A DNA stretch of 64,000 nucleotides from Sphingomonas sp. (GTDB taxonomy: Bacteria; Pseudomonadota; Alphaproteobacteria; Sphingomonadales; Sphingomonadaceae). This document shows positions 17,278-27,716 of this stretch, piece after piece. A program made the translations under genes and the position numbers. The notes under the pieces were generated by a model. That model worked only from the letters and a program-made list of their open reading frames with translations, made no database searches and was not told the origin of the DNA. Location: NCBI RefSeq assembly GCF_004799495.1, contig NZ_SSMY01000008.1, positions 151,690-215,689 of the forward strand, read 5' to 3'. Within the stretch, counting starts at the first letter, position 1. Each line of letters starts with the position of its first letter.

Positions 17278-18090
17278 TTACGCCACCCCCAGTTTGGGCT
17301 TCATCCGCAACCAACCGCGCGCGCGCACCGCCGCGACATGGCTCGCGCTGACGGGCAAACGCGTGCCGTCGGCGAGCACCAGCCGCCACGCGCGGCCTTC
17401 GCGCACCGCGCCGTCAACCGCCGATGTCGCCACCCACGCGCCACGGTGGACTTGCTCGCCGTCGACCCCGGCAAGCTCGTCGAGCAGATCGGCGAAGCGT
17501 GCGAGCACCAGCGGCTTCGCGCCGCTTAGCAGATGCAGCCGGCAATAATGATCCTCGGCAGTCACCGCCCGGACATCGGCCAGATCGCGCACGCCGACAC
17601 GAAACAGGATGCCGTCCTCGACGATCTCGCGTGGCACGGGCTTGGGTCGCGCCAGCCGCAGCAGAGCGAACAACGTCACGCTGATCGCCGCCGCCTCGAT
17701 CCAGGTGCGCGTCGCGTCGATCCGGCCCGCGATGCCGAACAACCACAGTGTCGTCGGTATCTCAAGCGGCAGCGGCAGGTTGACCACCACGGCGCCTATC
17801 GCACTCGCACGGGGCCAGTCCCCGGGATCGCGCACGGTCCACGCGAACCATGCGGTCCATTTGACGACGTTCCACCCGATCAGCACGCTCCAGAAACCGA
17901 GCCGCATTCCGAACGGCATCGCGATCGTGCCGAACGCCCCCATGATCGTCGCGAGCACGATCGCCGCGCCGCCGCCCGCCGACAGCATCACGATCCCGGG
18001 CAGAGCGACGACGCGGTTCGCGAATTTTCGCGCGGACTTGGCGAAGCCGCGATTGCCGCGGCGCGGCTGATCGGAGGAAAGCGTCGCCAT
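17278..18090 (-). CDS. Membrane-bound LytTR-family transcriptional regulator
   Basis: The 270-residue protein has a basic N-terminus, then about four membrane helices between residues 25 and 150, then a C-terminal LytTR DNA-binding domain (from about residue 165: VRAVTAEDHYCRLHLLSG, then VHRGAWVATSAVDG and LPVSASHVAAVR). There is no receiver domain, so the membrane part presumably senses or sequesters. The ATG at 18090 is chosen because upstream sequence is low-complexity shadow of the divergent gene; no strong ribosome site is visible. It is divergent from a secreted protein gene starting 38 bases away, a likely target by position only. Confidence 0.82.
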   Translation of the reverse strand: MATLSSDQPRRGNRGFAKSARKFANRVVALPGIVMLSAGGGAAIVLATIMGAFGTIAMPFGMRLGFWSVLIGWNVVKWTAWFAWTVRDPGDWPRASAIGAVVVNLPLPLEIPTTLWLFGIAGRIDATRTWIEAAAISVTLFALLRLARPKPVPREIVEDGILFRVGVRDLADVRAVTAEDHYCRLHLLSGAKPLVLARFADLLDELAGVDGEQVHRGAWVATSAVDGAVREGRAWRLVLADGTRLPVSASHVAAVRARGWLRMKPKLGVA

Positions 18091-18128
18091 CGGTGGCGAG
18101 GCTGCCACGATCGAACGGGGAGTGCCAG

Positions 18129-18698
18129 ATGCGCAAATTGTTGATCGCCGGGATTGGCTTGGCGATGATCGCCGCGGTGCCGGGTGCCGCGCAGGTCGGG
18201 AACGATACCGCGGCGCTCGCCGCGCAAAAGGCCGCGCTCGACAAGTTCGCGTGGATGGACGGGACATGGCGCGGCCCCGCCGTCACCAAATTCCCGAGCG
18301 GCGAGCATCGCGTGACGCAGACCGAGCGGATCGGCCCGATGCTCGGCGGGACGGTGCGCGTGGTCGAGGGGCGCGGGTTCAACGCCGACGGCAGCATCGG
18401 CTTCAACGCCTTCGCGGTGATTTCGTACGACGCGGCCAAGCAGGCGTATGATTTCCGGTCCTACGCCCAAGGCCGCATGGGTGACTTCATGATTCGCCCG
18501 ACGGCGGATGGCTATGTCTGGGAAATCCCGGCGGGGCCGATGACGATCCGCTATACCGCGACGCTCAAGGACAAGGTGTGGACCGAAATCGGCGAGCGGA
18601 TCGCGCCCGGCCAGGCGCCAGTGAAGTTCTTCGAAATGCACCTGACGCGGGTCGGCGACAGCGACTGGCCGAACGGCGGCGCCATGACGCCAAAGTAA
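18129..18698 (+). CDS. Secreted DUF1579-like protein
   Basis: The 189-residue protein starts at an ATG with GGGAG six bases upstream and has a signal peptide (MRKLLIAGIGLAMIAAVPGAAQ). The mature part begins with a helical stretch, then KFAWMDGTWRGPA, a beta-rich lipocalin-like domain resembling DUF1579-type proteins. A distantly similar secreted protein is encoded at 51285-51797. Function unknown. It is divergent from the LytTR regulator and 46 bases upstream of trmJ. Confidence 0.7.
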   Translation: MRKLLIAGIGLAMIAAVPGAAQVGNDTAALAAQKAALDKFAWMDGTWRGPAVTKFPSGEHRVTQTERIGPMLGGTVRVVEGRGFNADGSIGFNAFAVISYDAAKQAYDFRSYAQGRMGDFMIRPTADGYVWEIPAGPMTIRYTATLKDKVWTEIGERIAPGQAPVKFFEMHLTRVGDSDWPNGGAMTPK

Positions 18699-18744
18699 TC
18701 GGGAGCGTTGACAGCCGGGGCCGCGAGCGCGCAACCGCGCCGGC

Positions 18745-19464
18745 GTGACCGAGCAACCCGTCATCGTTCTGGTGCGTCCGCAATTGGGCGAAAATATCGG
18801 CAAGGCGGCGCGCGCCATGCTCAATTTCGGACTGACCGAGATGCGGCTTGTGACCCCGCGCGACGGCTGGCCCAACCCGGCGGCGGGCCCGGCGGCGTCG
18901 GGCGCCGACGTCGTGCTGGAGCAGGCACGCGTATTCGACAGCGTCGCGGACGCCGTCGCGGATTGTCCGCATGTCTATGCGACAACGGTGCGCAAGCGCG
19001 GCGTGACCAAGCCGGTGATTACGCCGGAGGTTGCGGCGCAGGATATCCATGCCGCGCCAGGCCGGTCGGCGATCCTGTTCGGTCCCGAGCGATCGGGGCT
19101 CGAAACCGACGACGTCGCGGTGGCGCGCGAGATCGTCACGGTGCCGATCAACCCCGATTTCGGCAGCCTCAACCTCGCGCAAGCGGTGATCCTGGTCGCG
19201 TACGAATGGTCGAAGCACGTGGCGCTCGCCCAGCCGCCCGAAACCGACCTGCCGCTGCCGGCGCCGCAAGCCGAGCTCGACGGCATGATCGAGCAGCTCG
19301 ATGCGATGCTCGTCGAATCGGGATTCTACTTCCCGCCCGATCGCACCCCCGTCACGCGGCGCACGCTGCGCACGCTGCTGACCAAGCCCGGCTGGTCGAG
19401 CCAGGAAGTCCGCACGGTGCGCGGTGTCCTGTCGGCGATTGCCAAACCGCGGCAGCGAGGCTGA
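18745..19464 (+). CDS. trmJ: tRNA/rRNA 2'-O-methyltransferase of the TrmJ type
   Basis: The 239-residue SPOUT enzyme carries the three knot motifs: VLVRPQLGENIGKAARAMLNFG, AILFGPERSGLE, and PINPDFGSLNLAQAVILVAYEW. TrmJ methylates the ribose at position 32 of certain tRNAs. A close relative acting on other RNA cannot be excluded. The GTG at 18745 gives the expected N-terminus. It lies between two small secreted protein genes on the same strand. Confidence 0.9.
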   Translation: MTEQPVIVLVRPQLGENIGKAARAMLNFGLTEMRLVTPRDGWPNPAAGPAASGADVVLEQARVFDSVADAVADCPHVYATTVRKRGVTKPVITPEVAAQDIHAAPGRSAILFGPERSGLETDDVAVAREIVTVPINPDFGSLNLAQAVILVAYEWSKHVALAQPPETDLPLPAPQAELDGMIEQLDAMLVESGFYFPPDRTPVTRRTLRTLLTKPGWSSQEVRTVRGVLSAIAKPRQRG

Positions 19465-19532
19465 CGTTTTTCACTTTCGTTATATCGATGATAACGCTAA
19501 TATTAGCGGGAATTCCCCTGGGAGATGAATCC

Positions 19533-19787
19533 GTGAAATTGTCGTACGTTGTGCTTGCGGCCGTGTCGTTCGCCGTTGCCGCCCCCGCCGTTGCGGGCGA
19601 TTCCCCCGATTCCGCCAAGCCGGCGAAGGAAAAGAAGATCTGCCGCCGTGAGACTGTGACCGGCTCGATCGTGCCGTTCAAGACGACGTGCCACACCAAG
19701 TCGGAATGGGCGTCGATCGATGCGGAGAATGCGCGGGCCGTGGACAGCATGGCCAACAATCGGCCCAGTGGCACTCAGCGCCCCTAA
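19533..19787 (+). CDS. Small secreted KKICR-motif protein, paralogue 1
   Basis: The 84-residue protein starts at a GTG preceded by GGAG eight bases upstream and has a signal peptide (KLSYVVLAAVSFAVAAPAVAG). The mature peptide is lysine-rich and carries EKKICRRETVTGS, a second cysteine in TTCHTKSEW, and an Asn/Ser-rich tail. It is paralogous to the next gene, sharing the spacing of the two cysteines and the C-x-T-x-x-E-W end. The two cysteines could form a disulfide in the periplasm. I do not know a function for the family. Confidence 0.8.
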   Translation: MKLSYVVLAAVSFAVAAPAVAGDSPDSAKPAKEKKICRRETVTGSIVPFKTTCHTKSEWASIDAENARAVDSMANNRPSGTQRP

Positions 19788-19813
19788 TCCACGCAAATAA
19801 CCGGGGTAATTAC

Positions 19814-20065
19814 ATGCGCTTCGTGATCGTAGCGGCCGCTGCCGCGTTGCTTGCCGCGCCCGCGGTCGCGCAGACGGCTGATTCGACGGCGCCCGCGCCG
19901 AAGCCGAAGAAGGAAAAGAAGATCTGCCGCAAGGCCGAGCCGAATTCCTATTCGCACATGACGCCGAGCATTTGCCGCACCCAGGCCGAATGGGACCGCG
20001 ACACGAGCAATGGCGCCCGGGCGGGTGTTACGTCGATGGGCGGCGACAACCTGCCGCGCCAGTGA
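19814..20065 (+). CDS. Small secreted KKICR-motif protein, paralogue 2
   Basis: The 83-residue protein has a signal peptide (MRFVIVAAAAALLAAPAVAQ), then a proline/lysine-rich stretch, EKKICRKAEPNSYS, and a second cysteine in ICRTQAEWD. It lies 26 bases after paralogue 1 on the same strand and shares with it the KEKKICR motif, the two cysteines and the EW pair. The upstream gene has weaker conservation in its tail. The pair appears to come from tandem duplication. Function unknown. Confidence 0.82.
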   Translation: MRFVIVAAAAALLAAPAVAQTADSTAPAPKPKKEKKICRKAEPNSYSHMTPSICRTQAEWDRDTSNGARAGVTSMGGDNLPRQ

Positions 20066-20089
20066 TCGGCCGCGGTTGCGCCATCATAC

Positions 20090-20118
20090 TTGACTCGAAT
20101 CGCGTGCGCCTCTAGGCG
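20090..20118 (+). promoter_or_regulatory. Candidate promoter of rpsD
   Basis: TTGACT (20090-20095) is followed after 17 bases by TAGGCG (20113-20118), about 114 bases before the rpsD start. The -35 box is good and the -10 box weak, as is common for housekeeping promoters in GC-rich alphaproteobacteria. The leader is long enough to hold a control structure, but I saw no convincing S4-binding fold. Confidence 0.45.
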
Positions 20119-20231
20119 CCGCGCCTTCGCAATTGGCCCCGCACTCCGGTGAAGCGGTGGCCGTGCCTCCCATATCCCTGGGACCAGCAGGCGATACCGG
20201 AACCAACGTTTTAGCGATTGAAGGAAGTATC

Positions 20232-20846
20232 ATGTCGAAGCGCACCAGCGCCAAGCACAAGCTCGACCGCCGCATGGGCGAGAATATCTGGGGCCGTCCC
20301 AAGTCCCCGGTGAACAAGCGCGAATATGGCCCCGGCCAGCACGGCCAGCGCCGCAAGGGCAAGGTCTCCGACTTCGGGATCCAGCTGCGCGCCAAGCAGA
20401 AGCTCAAGGGCTATTACGGCGACGTCACCGAAAAGCAGTTCCGCGGCTGTTATGCCGAGGCTGCGCGGATGAAGGGTGACACGGGCCAGAACCTGATCGG
20501 CCTGCTCGAGCAGCGGCTCGACATGATCGTGTATCGCGCCAAGTTCGCGCCGACGATCTTCGCCGCGCGCCAGCTGGTCAGCCACGGCCACATCCGCGTC
20601 AACGGCGTGAAGTGCAACATTGCATCGCGCCGCTGCTTCGTCGGCGACGAGATCACGCTCGGTGCCAAGGCCAAGGACATGGCGCTGGTGATGGAAGCGC
20701 AGAGCCTGGCCGAGCGCGAGATCCCCGATTACGTCGCGCCCGACGGCAATGCGAAGGTGACCTTCACCCGCATCCCGACGCTCGATGAAGTGCCCTATCC
20801 GGTGAAGATGGAGCCGAATCTGGTGGTCGAGTTCTACTCGCGCTGA
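20232..20846 (+). CDS. rpsD: 30S ribosomal protein S4
   Basis: S4 nucleates assembly of the small ribosomal subunit. The 204 residues start [18 protein letters not shown] and contain the S4 RNA-binding domain ([34 protein letters not shown] with each part in place). The ATG at 20232 has AAGGAAG upstream. It stands alone, with its own promoter and a strong terminator, as usual for rpsD in this group. There is no four-cysteine zinc motif at the N-terminus, so it is the zinc-free form. Confidence 0.97.
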   Translation: MSKRTSAKHKLDRRMGENIWGRPKSPVNKREYGPGQHGQRRKGKVSDFGIQLRAKQKLKGYYGDVTEKQFRGCYAEAARMKGDTGQNLIGLLEQRLDMIVYRAKFAPTIFAARQLVSHGHIRVNGVKCNIASRRCFVGDEITLGAKAKDMALVMEAQSLAEREIPDYVAPDGNAKVTFTRIPTLDEVPYPVKMEPNLVVEFYSR

Positions 20847-20865
20847 TCCGGCTCATCGGTTGAAG

Positions 20866-20892
20866 GGGCGGTCCCGCGGGGCCGCCCTTTTT
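20866..20892 (+). terminator. Rho-independent terminator of rpsD
   Basis: GGGCGG (20866-20871) pairs with CCGCCC (20882-20887), with an inner CCCGCGGG that can extend the stem, followed by a run of five T. It starts 20 bases after the rpsD stop. Confidence 0.85.
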
Positions 20893-20901
20893 CGTTATGG
20901 C

Positions 20902-22914
20902 CTAAGGCGTCATCCCCATCGAGGCGCGGAGGAACGCGTCGGCCTTCGCCAGCATGTCGGCGCGTGCGGTATTGTCGTCGAGCTGGTGGTCGAGACCTTT
21001 GTATTCGACCAGGTCGACCTTGGCGCCGGCGGCTTTCAGCTTGCCGGCCATCAACCGCGACTCGTTGATCCAGACGTTGGTGTCGCGGTCGCCGTGGAAC
21101 AGCAGGACGGGCGCCTTGATGCGATTGGCGTTGCGCGCCGGCGAGCCTTCGACGACCCACGGGCCGTGCCCGATTTGGGCATCGCGTTGCGGGAAATAGG
21201 TGAAGTTGCGAGCCTCGGCGCGCAACGATTCGAGATCGGTGACTGGCGCCACCGCAACGATCGCCTTGAACAGATCGGGCTCCACGACCGAGGTCTGCAA
21301 CGCGGCGTAACCGCCATAGGACCAACCGACGATCGCCAACTTCTTGGGGTCGGCGACACCCGATTTGACCATCCAGTGACCGGCGTCGTTGATGTCGCTC
21401 ATCGCGGTTCGCCAACCCTGATATCCGTTCTTGTTGTACCATTGGTCGCCATAGCCGGCCGACCCACGGAACTCGGGCTGGATCACCGCGAAGCCGCGCG
21501 CGGCGAAATATTGCGACAGCCAGTCGAAGCCCCATTCGTCGCGCGCCGCGGGTCCGCCATGCGGCATGACGATCGCGGGCAGGTTCTTGCCGTCGCTACC
21601 GGCGGGGAGCGTCAGGTAGGCCGGGATCGTGGTTCCGTCGGCCGCCTGGTACGTGATCGCCTTGACCGTGCTGAGCGGCACACCGGCGAGCTCGGCGCGG
21701 GCGGGCAGGATCTCGCCCATCGAATGCGTCTTCTTGTCGTAGAGATAATAGCGGCCCGGATCGTTGTCGCTGCCGGCGAACAGCAACAGCTTGCTCTCGT
21801 CGGCGCTGGCATCGACGAACGTTACCAGGTGACCGGGGAGCGCCTTCGCCAGCTTGGCCTGGAGCGCGGCGAGTTCGGGATCGAAGAACTGCACCTGGCG
21901 GCGGTCGGTGATATAGCTCGTCCCCACGACGCGCCCGCGGCGGCCGACCGAGATCAGCGAATCCACATCGACGTCGGGCCGCGACGCGATGAGCTTCTTG
22001 GTCAGGCTGCCGTCGAGCGAGACGGTATAAAGCGCGGTCCGGCCATCGGTCGACTCGAAGCCGTAGGCGACGTCGAGGTCACGATCGACCGCAACCGGCA
22101 GGAAACCGCTGTTGCCGTTGCCGTTGGTGCGGACGGTGCTCAACGGCTTCCAGTCGCGGCTGTCGGGCCGGCGATAAAGATAGGTGATACGGTTGCCGTC
22201 GTACCCGTTGCCGTCGGTCGACTGCAGGCCCATCACGCGCACGACGCCTTGGCCATCGCTGATGTAATCGAACGCGCCTTGGCTCGGCTGCTCGATGACC
22301 TTGCGCGACATCGTCGTGGTATCGACCAGGTCGACGCCCAAGCCGGTACGGGTTTCCGCGGCGTGCGTGCCGGTCGAATATTCGGGAACGTAATAGTGCG
22401 TCATGAGCACCGAGCCGGTGCCGCCCGCGCCCCAATCGATCAGCGATCCGCCGTTCTGCGTGATGTCGAGCGCGTTGGAACTGGTTCGTGCCGACAGGAC
22501 CTTGCCGTTCGATCCGTCGTCGTTGACCGCGATCGTCCGCGAGTAGCCGAGCCGTACCGAGCCGTCCGAGGATGTTAGCGAGATGCTGCAGATCAGCCGC
22601 GTATCGGTCGACCAGCGGCAATCGCGCAATTGATCGGCGTCGCCGCTCGATTTCATGATCGGTTTCGGAATCGCGTCGCCCGCCAGGTTGGTGACGAACA
22701 GCGCCATGCCGCGTCCCGCCAACGGCATCAGCATGGCCACCTTGTCGCCGCTCGGCGACAGGCTGATCTGCTGGATATTCTCGCGTGCGCCGAACGCCGC
22801 GGCGATGTCGCTGGCCGACTTGGGCGTCGGCGTATCGGCCGCTCGCACCGCCGCGGCGCCACCGGCGATCGCCATCATCGCCAGCCCAGCCAGCGCTCTC
22901 CCACTATATAGCAT
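20902..22914 (-). CDS. Exported S9-family peptidase (prolyl oligopeptidase/acylaminoacyl peptidase type)
   Basis: The 670-residue protein has a signal peptide (MLYSGRALAGLAMMAIAGGAAAVRA), a long beta-propeller region (about 40-400), and a C-terminal alpha/beta-hydrolase domain. The nucleophile is in GWSYGGYAALQ, the oxyanion region in MPHGGPAARDEWG, the aspartate near HGDRDTNVWI and the histidine in GLDHQL. The ATG at 22914 has AGGGGG just upstream. S9 enzymes cleave short peptides, often after proline or acylated residues. It is divergent from the M28 peptidase gene, suggesting a shared role in peptide use. Confidence 0.92.
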   Translation of the reverse strand: MLYSGRALAGLAMMAIAGGAAAVRAADTPTPKSASDIAAAFGARENIQQISLSPSGDKVAMLMPLAGRGMALFVTNLAGDAIPKPIMKSSGDADQLRDCRWSTDTRLICSISLTSSDGSVRLGYSRTIAVNDDGSNGKVLSARTSSNALDITQNGGSLIDWGAGGTGSVLMTHYYVPEYSTGTHAAETRTGLGVDLVDTTTMSRKVIEQPSQGAFDYISDGQGVVRVMGLQSTDGNGYDGNRITYLYRRPDSRDWKPLSTVRTNGNGNSGFLPVAVDRDLDVAYGFESTDGRTALYTVSLDGSLTKKLIASRPDVDVDSLISVGRRGRVVGTSYITDRRQVQFFDPELAALQAKLAKALPGHLVTFVDASADESKLLLFAGSDNDPGRYYLYDKKTHSMGEILPARAELAGVPLSTVKAITYQAADGTTIPAYLTLPAGSDGKNLPAIVMPHGGPAARDEWGFDWLSQYFAARGFAVIQPEFRGSAGYGDQWYNKNGYQGWRTAMSDINDAGHWMVKSGVADPKKLAIVGWSYGGYAALQTSVVEPDLFKAIVAVAPVTDLESLRAEARNFTYFPQRDAQIGHGPWVVEGSPARNANRIKAPVLLFHGDRDTNVWINESRLMAGKLKAAGAKVDLVEYKGLDHQLDDNTARADMLAKADAFLRASMGMTP

Positions 22915-23077
22915 TCCGCCCCCTTGTGATCGTGCCTTACCTCGGCAATTTCCGATACTTATCGCGTGTGGGGCGGTGCGCAACGACAGATTGCAAGCGC
23001 CGACCCGGCTCGAGGGGCGACTTGCGTGGCGGGAACGGCCCTGCCAGACATCGCGGACATTTCGCGAAAGGTCGACC

Positions 23078-24702
<1,625 letters not shown>

Positions 24703-24706
<4 letters not shown>

Positions 24707-25680
24707 CTCGCGTGCCGCCCCCCAAGCCCGAATGGGCGCCGCACAAGGCGGTGTGGATCGGGTTTCCGAGCCACCCAGAATTGTGGGCGCTCGATCTCGA
24801 GCCCGCGCGCGACGAGGTGATTGCGTTCGCGGAAGCCGTGCATGCCGGCGGCAAGGGTGAGCAGGTGCTTCTCGTCGCCGCCGACGAGGAAGCGGCGTCG
24901 GCGGCGCGACGGCGCGCGGGCGATATCGCCAAGGTGGTGGTGCAGCCGTTCGGCGACATCTGGCTGCGCGACACGGGTGCGATCATCCGCGGCGACGGCG
25001 TCGCGGCCGATTTTCAGTTCAACGGCTGGGGCGGCAAATACGATCTGCCCGGCGACGACGATATCGGCGCGCGGCTGGCCGAGGCGCGCGGCAAACGGGT
25101 CGAGAGCTTCAACTGGATCCTCGAAGGCGGCGCGATCGACGGCGACGGGACCGGGCTGGTGGTCACGACCGAGCAATGTCTGCTCAACCGCAACCGCAAC
25201 GGCGCGATGATGCGCGACGAGATCGAGGACCTTCTGTTCCGCGACCTTGGCTATGACGAGGTGCTGTGGCTCGGCGACGGGCTGCTCCACGATCACACCG
25301 ACGGGCATGTCGACAACCTCGCGCGGTTCGTCGCGCCTCGTACTCTCGCGGTGCCCGAGGCGAGCGACAACGATCCCAACTGGCAAGTCTATCAACGCGC
25401 CGCACAGCGCGCCGCCGCGCACGAGGGCGTGACCGTCGCCCACGTGCCCTCGCCCGGGCGCGTGCTGCGCGACGAGGAGATCGTGCCGGCGAGCTACATG
25501 AACTTCTACATCGGCAATGCCAGCGTCGTGGTGCCGCTCTACGGCTGCGAGAACGATCAGGCCGCGGTCGCGGCGATCGGCGCGCTGTTTCCCGGGCGAC
25601 AGGCGGTCGGCTTGCGCGCCGACCATATCCTGACCGGCGGCGGCAGCTTCCACTGCATCAGCCAGCAGATACCGGCCTGA
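24703..25680 (+). CDS. aguA: Agmatine deiminase family protein
   Basis: The 325-residue protein belongs to the Porphyromonas-type peptidyl-arginine deiminase/agmatine deiminase family: the guanidino-group site shows DIWLRDTGA, NWILEGGAID, LHDHTDGHVDN, and the catalytic cysteine in GGGSFHCISQQ near the C-terminus. The likely reaction is agmatine to N-carbamoylputrescine and ammonia, feeding putrescine synthesis. The GTG at 24703 overlaps the stop of the peptidase gene. No N-carbamoylputrescine amidase gene is adjacent, so the pathway assignment is by family only. Confidence 0.88.
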
Positions 25681-25683
25681 GAT

Positions 25684-26316
25684 CTACTGCAACGTCACCC
25701 GGTCCTCGCCGTCGTGGCGGCCAAAGAATTGCATCAACTGCACGATCAGCTCGGCGCGGCTGGTCAGGTCCGGCGCCTCGAGCAGCGCCTGTTTGGCGGC
25801 CGAATCGAACGGCGCGATCTGGGCGATGCCGTTGACCAGCGCCTCGTCGTCGAGCCGCGCGACCGAGTCCCAATCGACCGCATAACCCTGCGCGTCGGCG
25901 AAACGCCGCGATTCGCTCTCCAGGCTCGCGCGGTGCGCGATCGACAGCGCCTCGGCGTCATCGCTTGTCGGCAACAGATCGGCCTCGACCTGGCGGAAGG
26001 GTGTCGTCACGTCGAGCTCACGCACGACGCGGAACAGCGATACGCCCTCCAGCACGATGTCGTAGCGCCCGTCGTCGAGCGCCTCGACCTCGGCGATCCG
26101 CCCGACGCACCCGAGGTCGAACAGCGGCGGGCGTTGCGCATCCTTCGCGCGCTCGCCGACGACGCGCGGCTGGATCATGCCGATCCGCCGGTCGCGCGCC
26201 ATCGCGTCGCTGACCATCGCGCGATAGCGCGGCTCGAAGATGTGCAGCGGCAAATGCATGCGCGGGAACAGCAAGGCGCCCGCCAAAGGAAAGATCGAGA
26301 GGCGGGTGGCCGTCAC
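25684..26316 (-). CDS. LON substrate-binding-domain protein
   Basis: The 210-residue protein is a free-standing Lon N-terminal-type domain: LSIFPLAGALLFPRMHLPLHIFEPRYRAM at the start, VGRIAEVEALDDGRYDIVLEGVSLFRV in the middle, and a helical C-terminus. It lacks ATPase and protease domains. Such proteins are widespread, with unclear function. The GTG at 26316 overlaps the stop of the thioredoxin gene (GTGA), so the two are co-translated. This order, thioredoxin then LON, is frequent in alphaproteobacteria. Confidence 0.88.
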   Translation of the reverse strand: MTATRLSIFPLAGALLFPRMHLPLHIFEPRYRAMVSDAMARDRRIGMIQPRVVGERAKDAQRPPLFDLGCVGRIAEVEALDDGRYDIVLEGVSLFRVVRELDVTTPFRQVEADLLPTSDDAEALSIAHRASLESESRRFADAQGYAVDWDSVARLDDEALVNGIAQIAPFDSAAKQALLEAPDLTSRAELIVQLMQFFGRHDGEDRVTLQ

Positions 26317-27224
26317 GTGAACAATATCGCCGACAATCGCCGGCGCTGCCCCGATACCCACGGGTCCTCCAGCCCGACCACTTCGAGCAGTTTGAGGAAT
26401 TGCGCGCGCGCCGCGCCCCCGTTCCAGTCGCGGTCCTGGGCGACGATCGCGAGCAGCGAATCGGCCGCCGCGTCGCGCTCGCCCGCCGCCATTTGCGCGT
26501 TGGCGAGGTCGAAGCGCGCCTGGAGATTGTCGGGATCGGCCTCGGCGGCGGCGATCAGCGGCGCGAGATCGGCGGCCGGCGGGGCCGAGCGCGCGAGGTC
26601 GAGCGCCGCGCGCGCGCGGTCGATTTCGGGCGCCTTGGCGGCCTCCTCGGGCAAAGCGGCGAGCGCGGCCTCGGCGTCGTCGAGCCGCCCCGCCGCGACC
26701 AGCGCGCGCACGCGGCCCGACACGACGTCTGGGTGATCGGGCGCGATCTCGGCGATCTGATCGAACACCGACAGCGCGCGCTCCGCATCGCCCTCCGCCA
26801 GGATTTGCTCGCCCATCGCGAGCAACGGCTCGATCTCGGCCTCGGTCTGCGCCTCCGCGCTGTCGACCGGCAACTGCTTGAGGATCTGGTCGAGCATCGC
26901 CTTCAGCTGTGATTCGGTGCGCGCGCTGGTCAGGTCGGCGACCAGCTGGCCCTGGAACATCGCATAGACGGTCGGGATCGACTTGATCTGGAATTGCGCG
27001 GCGATGAACTGGTTCTTGTCGGTGTCGATCTTTGCCAGCACCACACCCTTGTCGGCATAATCGGCCGCGACCTTCTCGATCACCGGCGACAGCGCCTTAC
27101 ACGGCCCGCACCATTCCGCCCAGAAATCGATCATCACGAGCTTGGTCATCGACGGCTCGACCACGTCGCGACGGAACGCTTCCACGGCTCCCTTTTCCTG
27201 CGGGGTCATTCCAAGCGTGGCCAA
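26313..27224 (-). CDS. cnoX: CnoX/YbbN-type thioredoxin with tetratricopeptide region
   Basis: The 303-residue protein has an N-terminal thioredoxin domain with an intact WCGPC active site (near residue 37) and the cis-proline in IKSIPTVYAM, then tetratricopeptide-like helices (about 130-300). CnoX is a chaperedoxin that protects substrates and hands them to GroEL or DnaK. The E. coli protein has lost the CXXC pair, whereas here it is kept. It is coupled to the downstream LON-domain gene. Confidence 0.9.
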   Translation of the reverse strand: MATLGMTPQEKGAVEAFRRDVVEPSMTKLVMIDFWAEWCGPCKALSPVIEKVAADYADKGVVLAKIDTDKNQFIAAQFQIKSIPTVYAMFQGQLVADLTSARTESQLKAMLDQILKQLPVDSAEAQTEAEIEPLLAMGEQILAEGDAERALSVFDQIAEIAPDHPDVVSGRVRALVAAGRLDDAEAALAALPEEAAKAPEIDRARAALDLARSAPPAADLAPLIAAAEADPDNLQARFDLANAQMAAGERDAAADSLLAIVAQDRDWNGGAARAQFLKLLEVVGLEDPWVSGQRRRLSAILFT

Positions 27225-27376
27225 GTCTCATCTCCGGTTCGTTGCCGCCCTTATGTGGGCGCACGCCCGTGCAAGCCAAGGTTTTTTCGGCGACGACACG
27301 GGGCTTGCGGCGGCGAAAGGGCGATGCTAGTGGCCCCGCTCCCAACGCGCCCGTGGCTTCACGGGCCGGCGCCAGA

Positions 27377-27451
27377 GCGGGCGTAGCTCAGGGGTAGAGC
27401 ACAACCTTGCCAAGGTTGGGGTCGAGGGTTCGAATCCCTTCGCCCGCTCCA
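27377..27451 (+). tRNA. tRNA-Gly (anticodon GCC)
   Basis: A complete cloverleaf is read: acceptor GCGGGCG/CGCCCGC, D arm GCUC-AGGGGUA-GAGC, anticodon stem CAACC with loop UUGCCAA, T arm GAGGG-UUCGAAU-CCCUU, discriminator U and an encoded CCA. The anticodon GCC reads GGC and GGU glycine codons. It is not followed by another tRNA. Confidence 0.97.
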
Positions 27452-27545
27452 ACTGCCGCAGCGATTTAGCTGCGCTAAATCGTGCTCAGCGGCAGTTCGG
27501 ACGGCATCGCCCGTGGCGATGGCCGACGACGTGGCTTTGCCACGT
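27451..27545. repeat. Chain of perfect mini-hairpins after tRNA-Gly
   Basis: Directly after the tRNA come three hairpins: a nested one (27451-27497) with outer AACTGCCGC/GCGGCAGTT and inner GATTTAGC-tgc-GCTAAATC, then CATCGCC-cgt-GGCGATG (27505-27521), then ACGTGGC-ttt-GCCACGT (27529-27545). A related chain lies at 43322-43455. The first may also end tRNA transcription. The rest of the gap up to 27660 contains no gene. It holds GGTTCGAATCCC at about 27597, a 12-base copy of the tRNA T-loop region that does not fold. Confidence 0.75.
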
Positions 27546-27661
27546 TGGAACCCTCGAGTCTTTTTGTGGCGCTACGCCCTAAATGGCTACGCGCGTGGTT
27601 CGAATCCCGAGCAAACCAAACTAGCGGCGAGTTGCAGGCTAGCGACTTTTCCGCGCCAAAG

Positions 27662-27691
27662 AAAAAAGCCGCCGGACTCGCGTCCGACGGC
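27662..27691 (-). terminator. Rho-independent terminator downstream of the truncated hydrolase gene
   Basis: On the minus strand GCCGTCGGAC (27691-27682) pairs with GTCCGGCGGC (27677-27668) through a four-base loop with one G-U pair, followed by six T (27667-27662). It lies 25 bases beyond the hydrolase stop and probably ends the virB transcript if that reads through. Confidence 0.88.
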
Positions 27692-27716
27692 TCCTTCAAT
27701 CCAATTGGCGCAAACC

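Noticed and set aside
20066..20231. Ribosomal-protein leader structure before rpsD
   Set aside because: I could not find a stable fold resembling an S4-binding site. Only a promoter-like sequence is reported.
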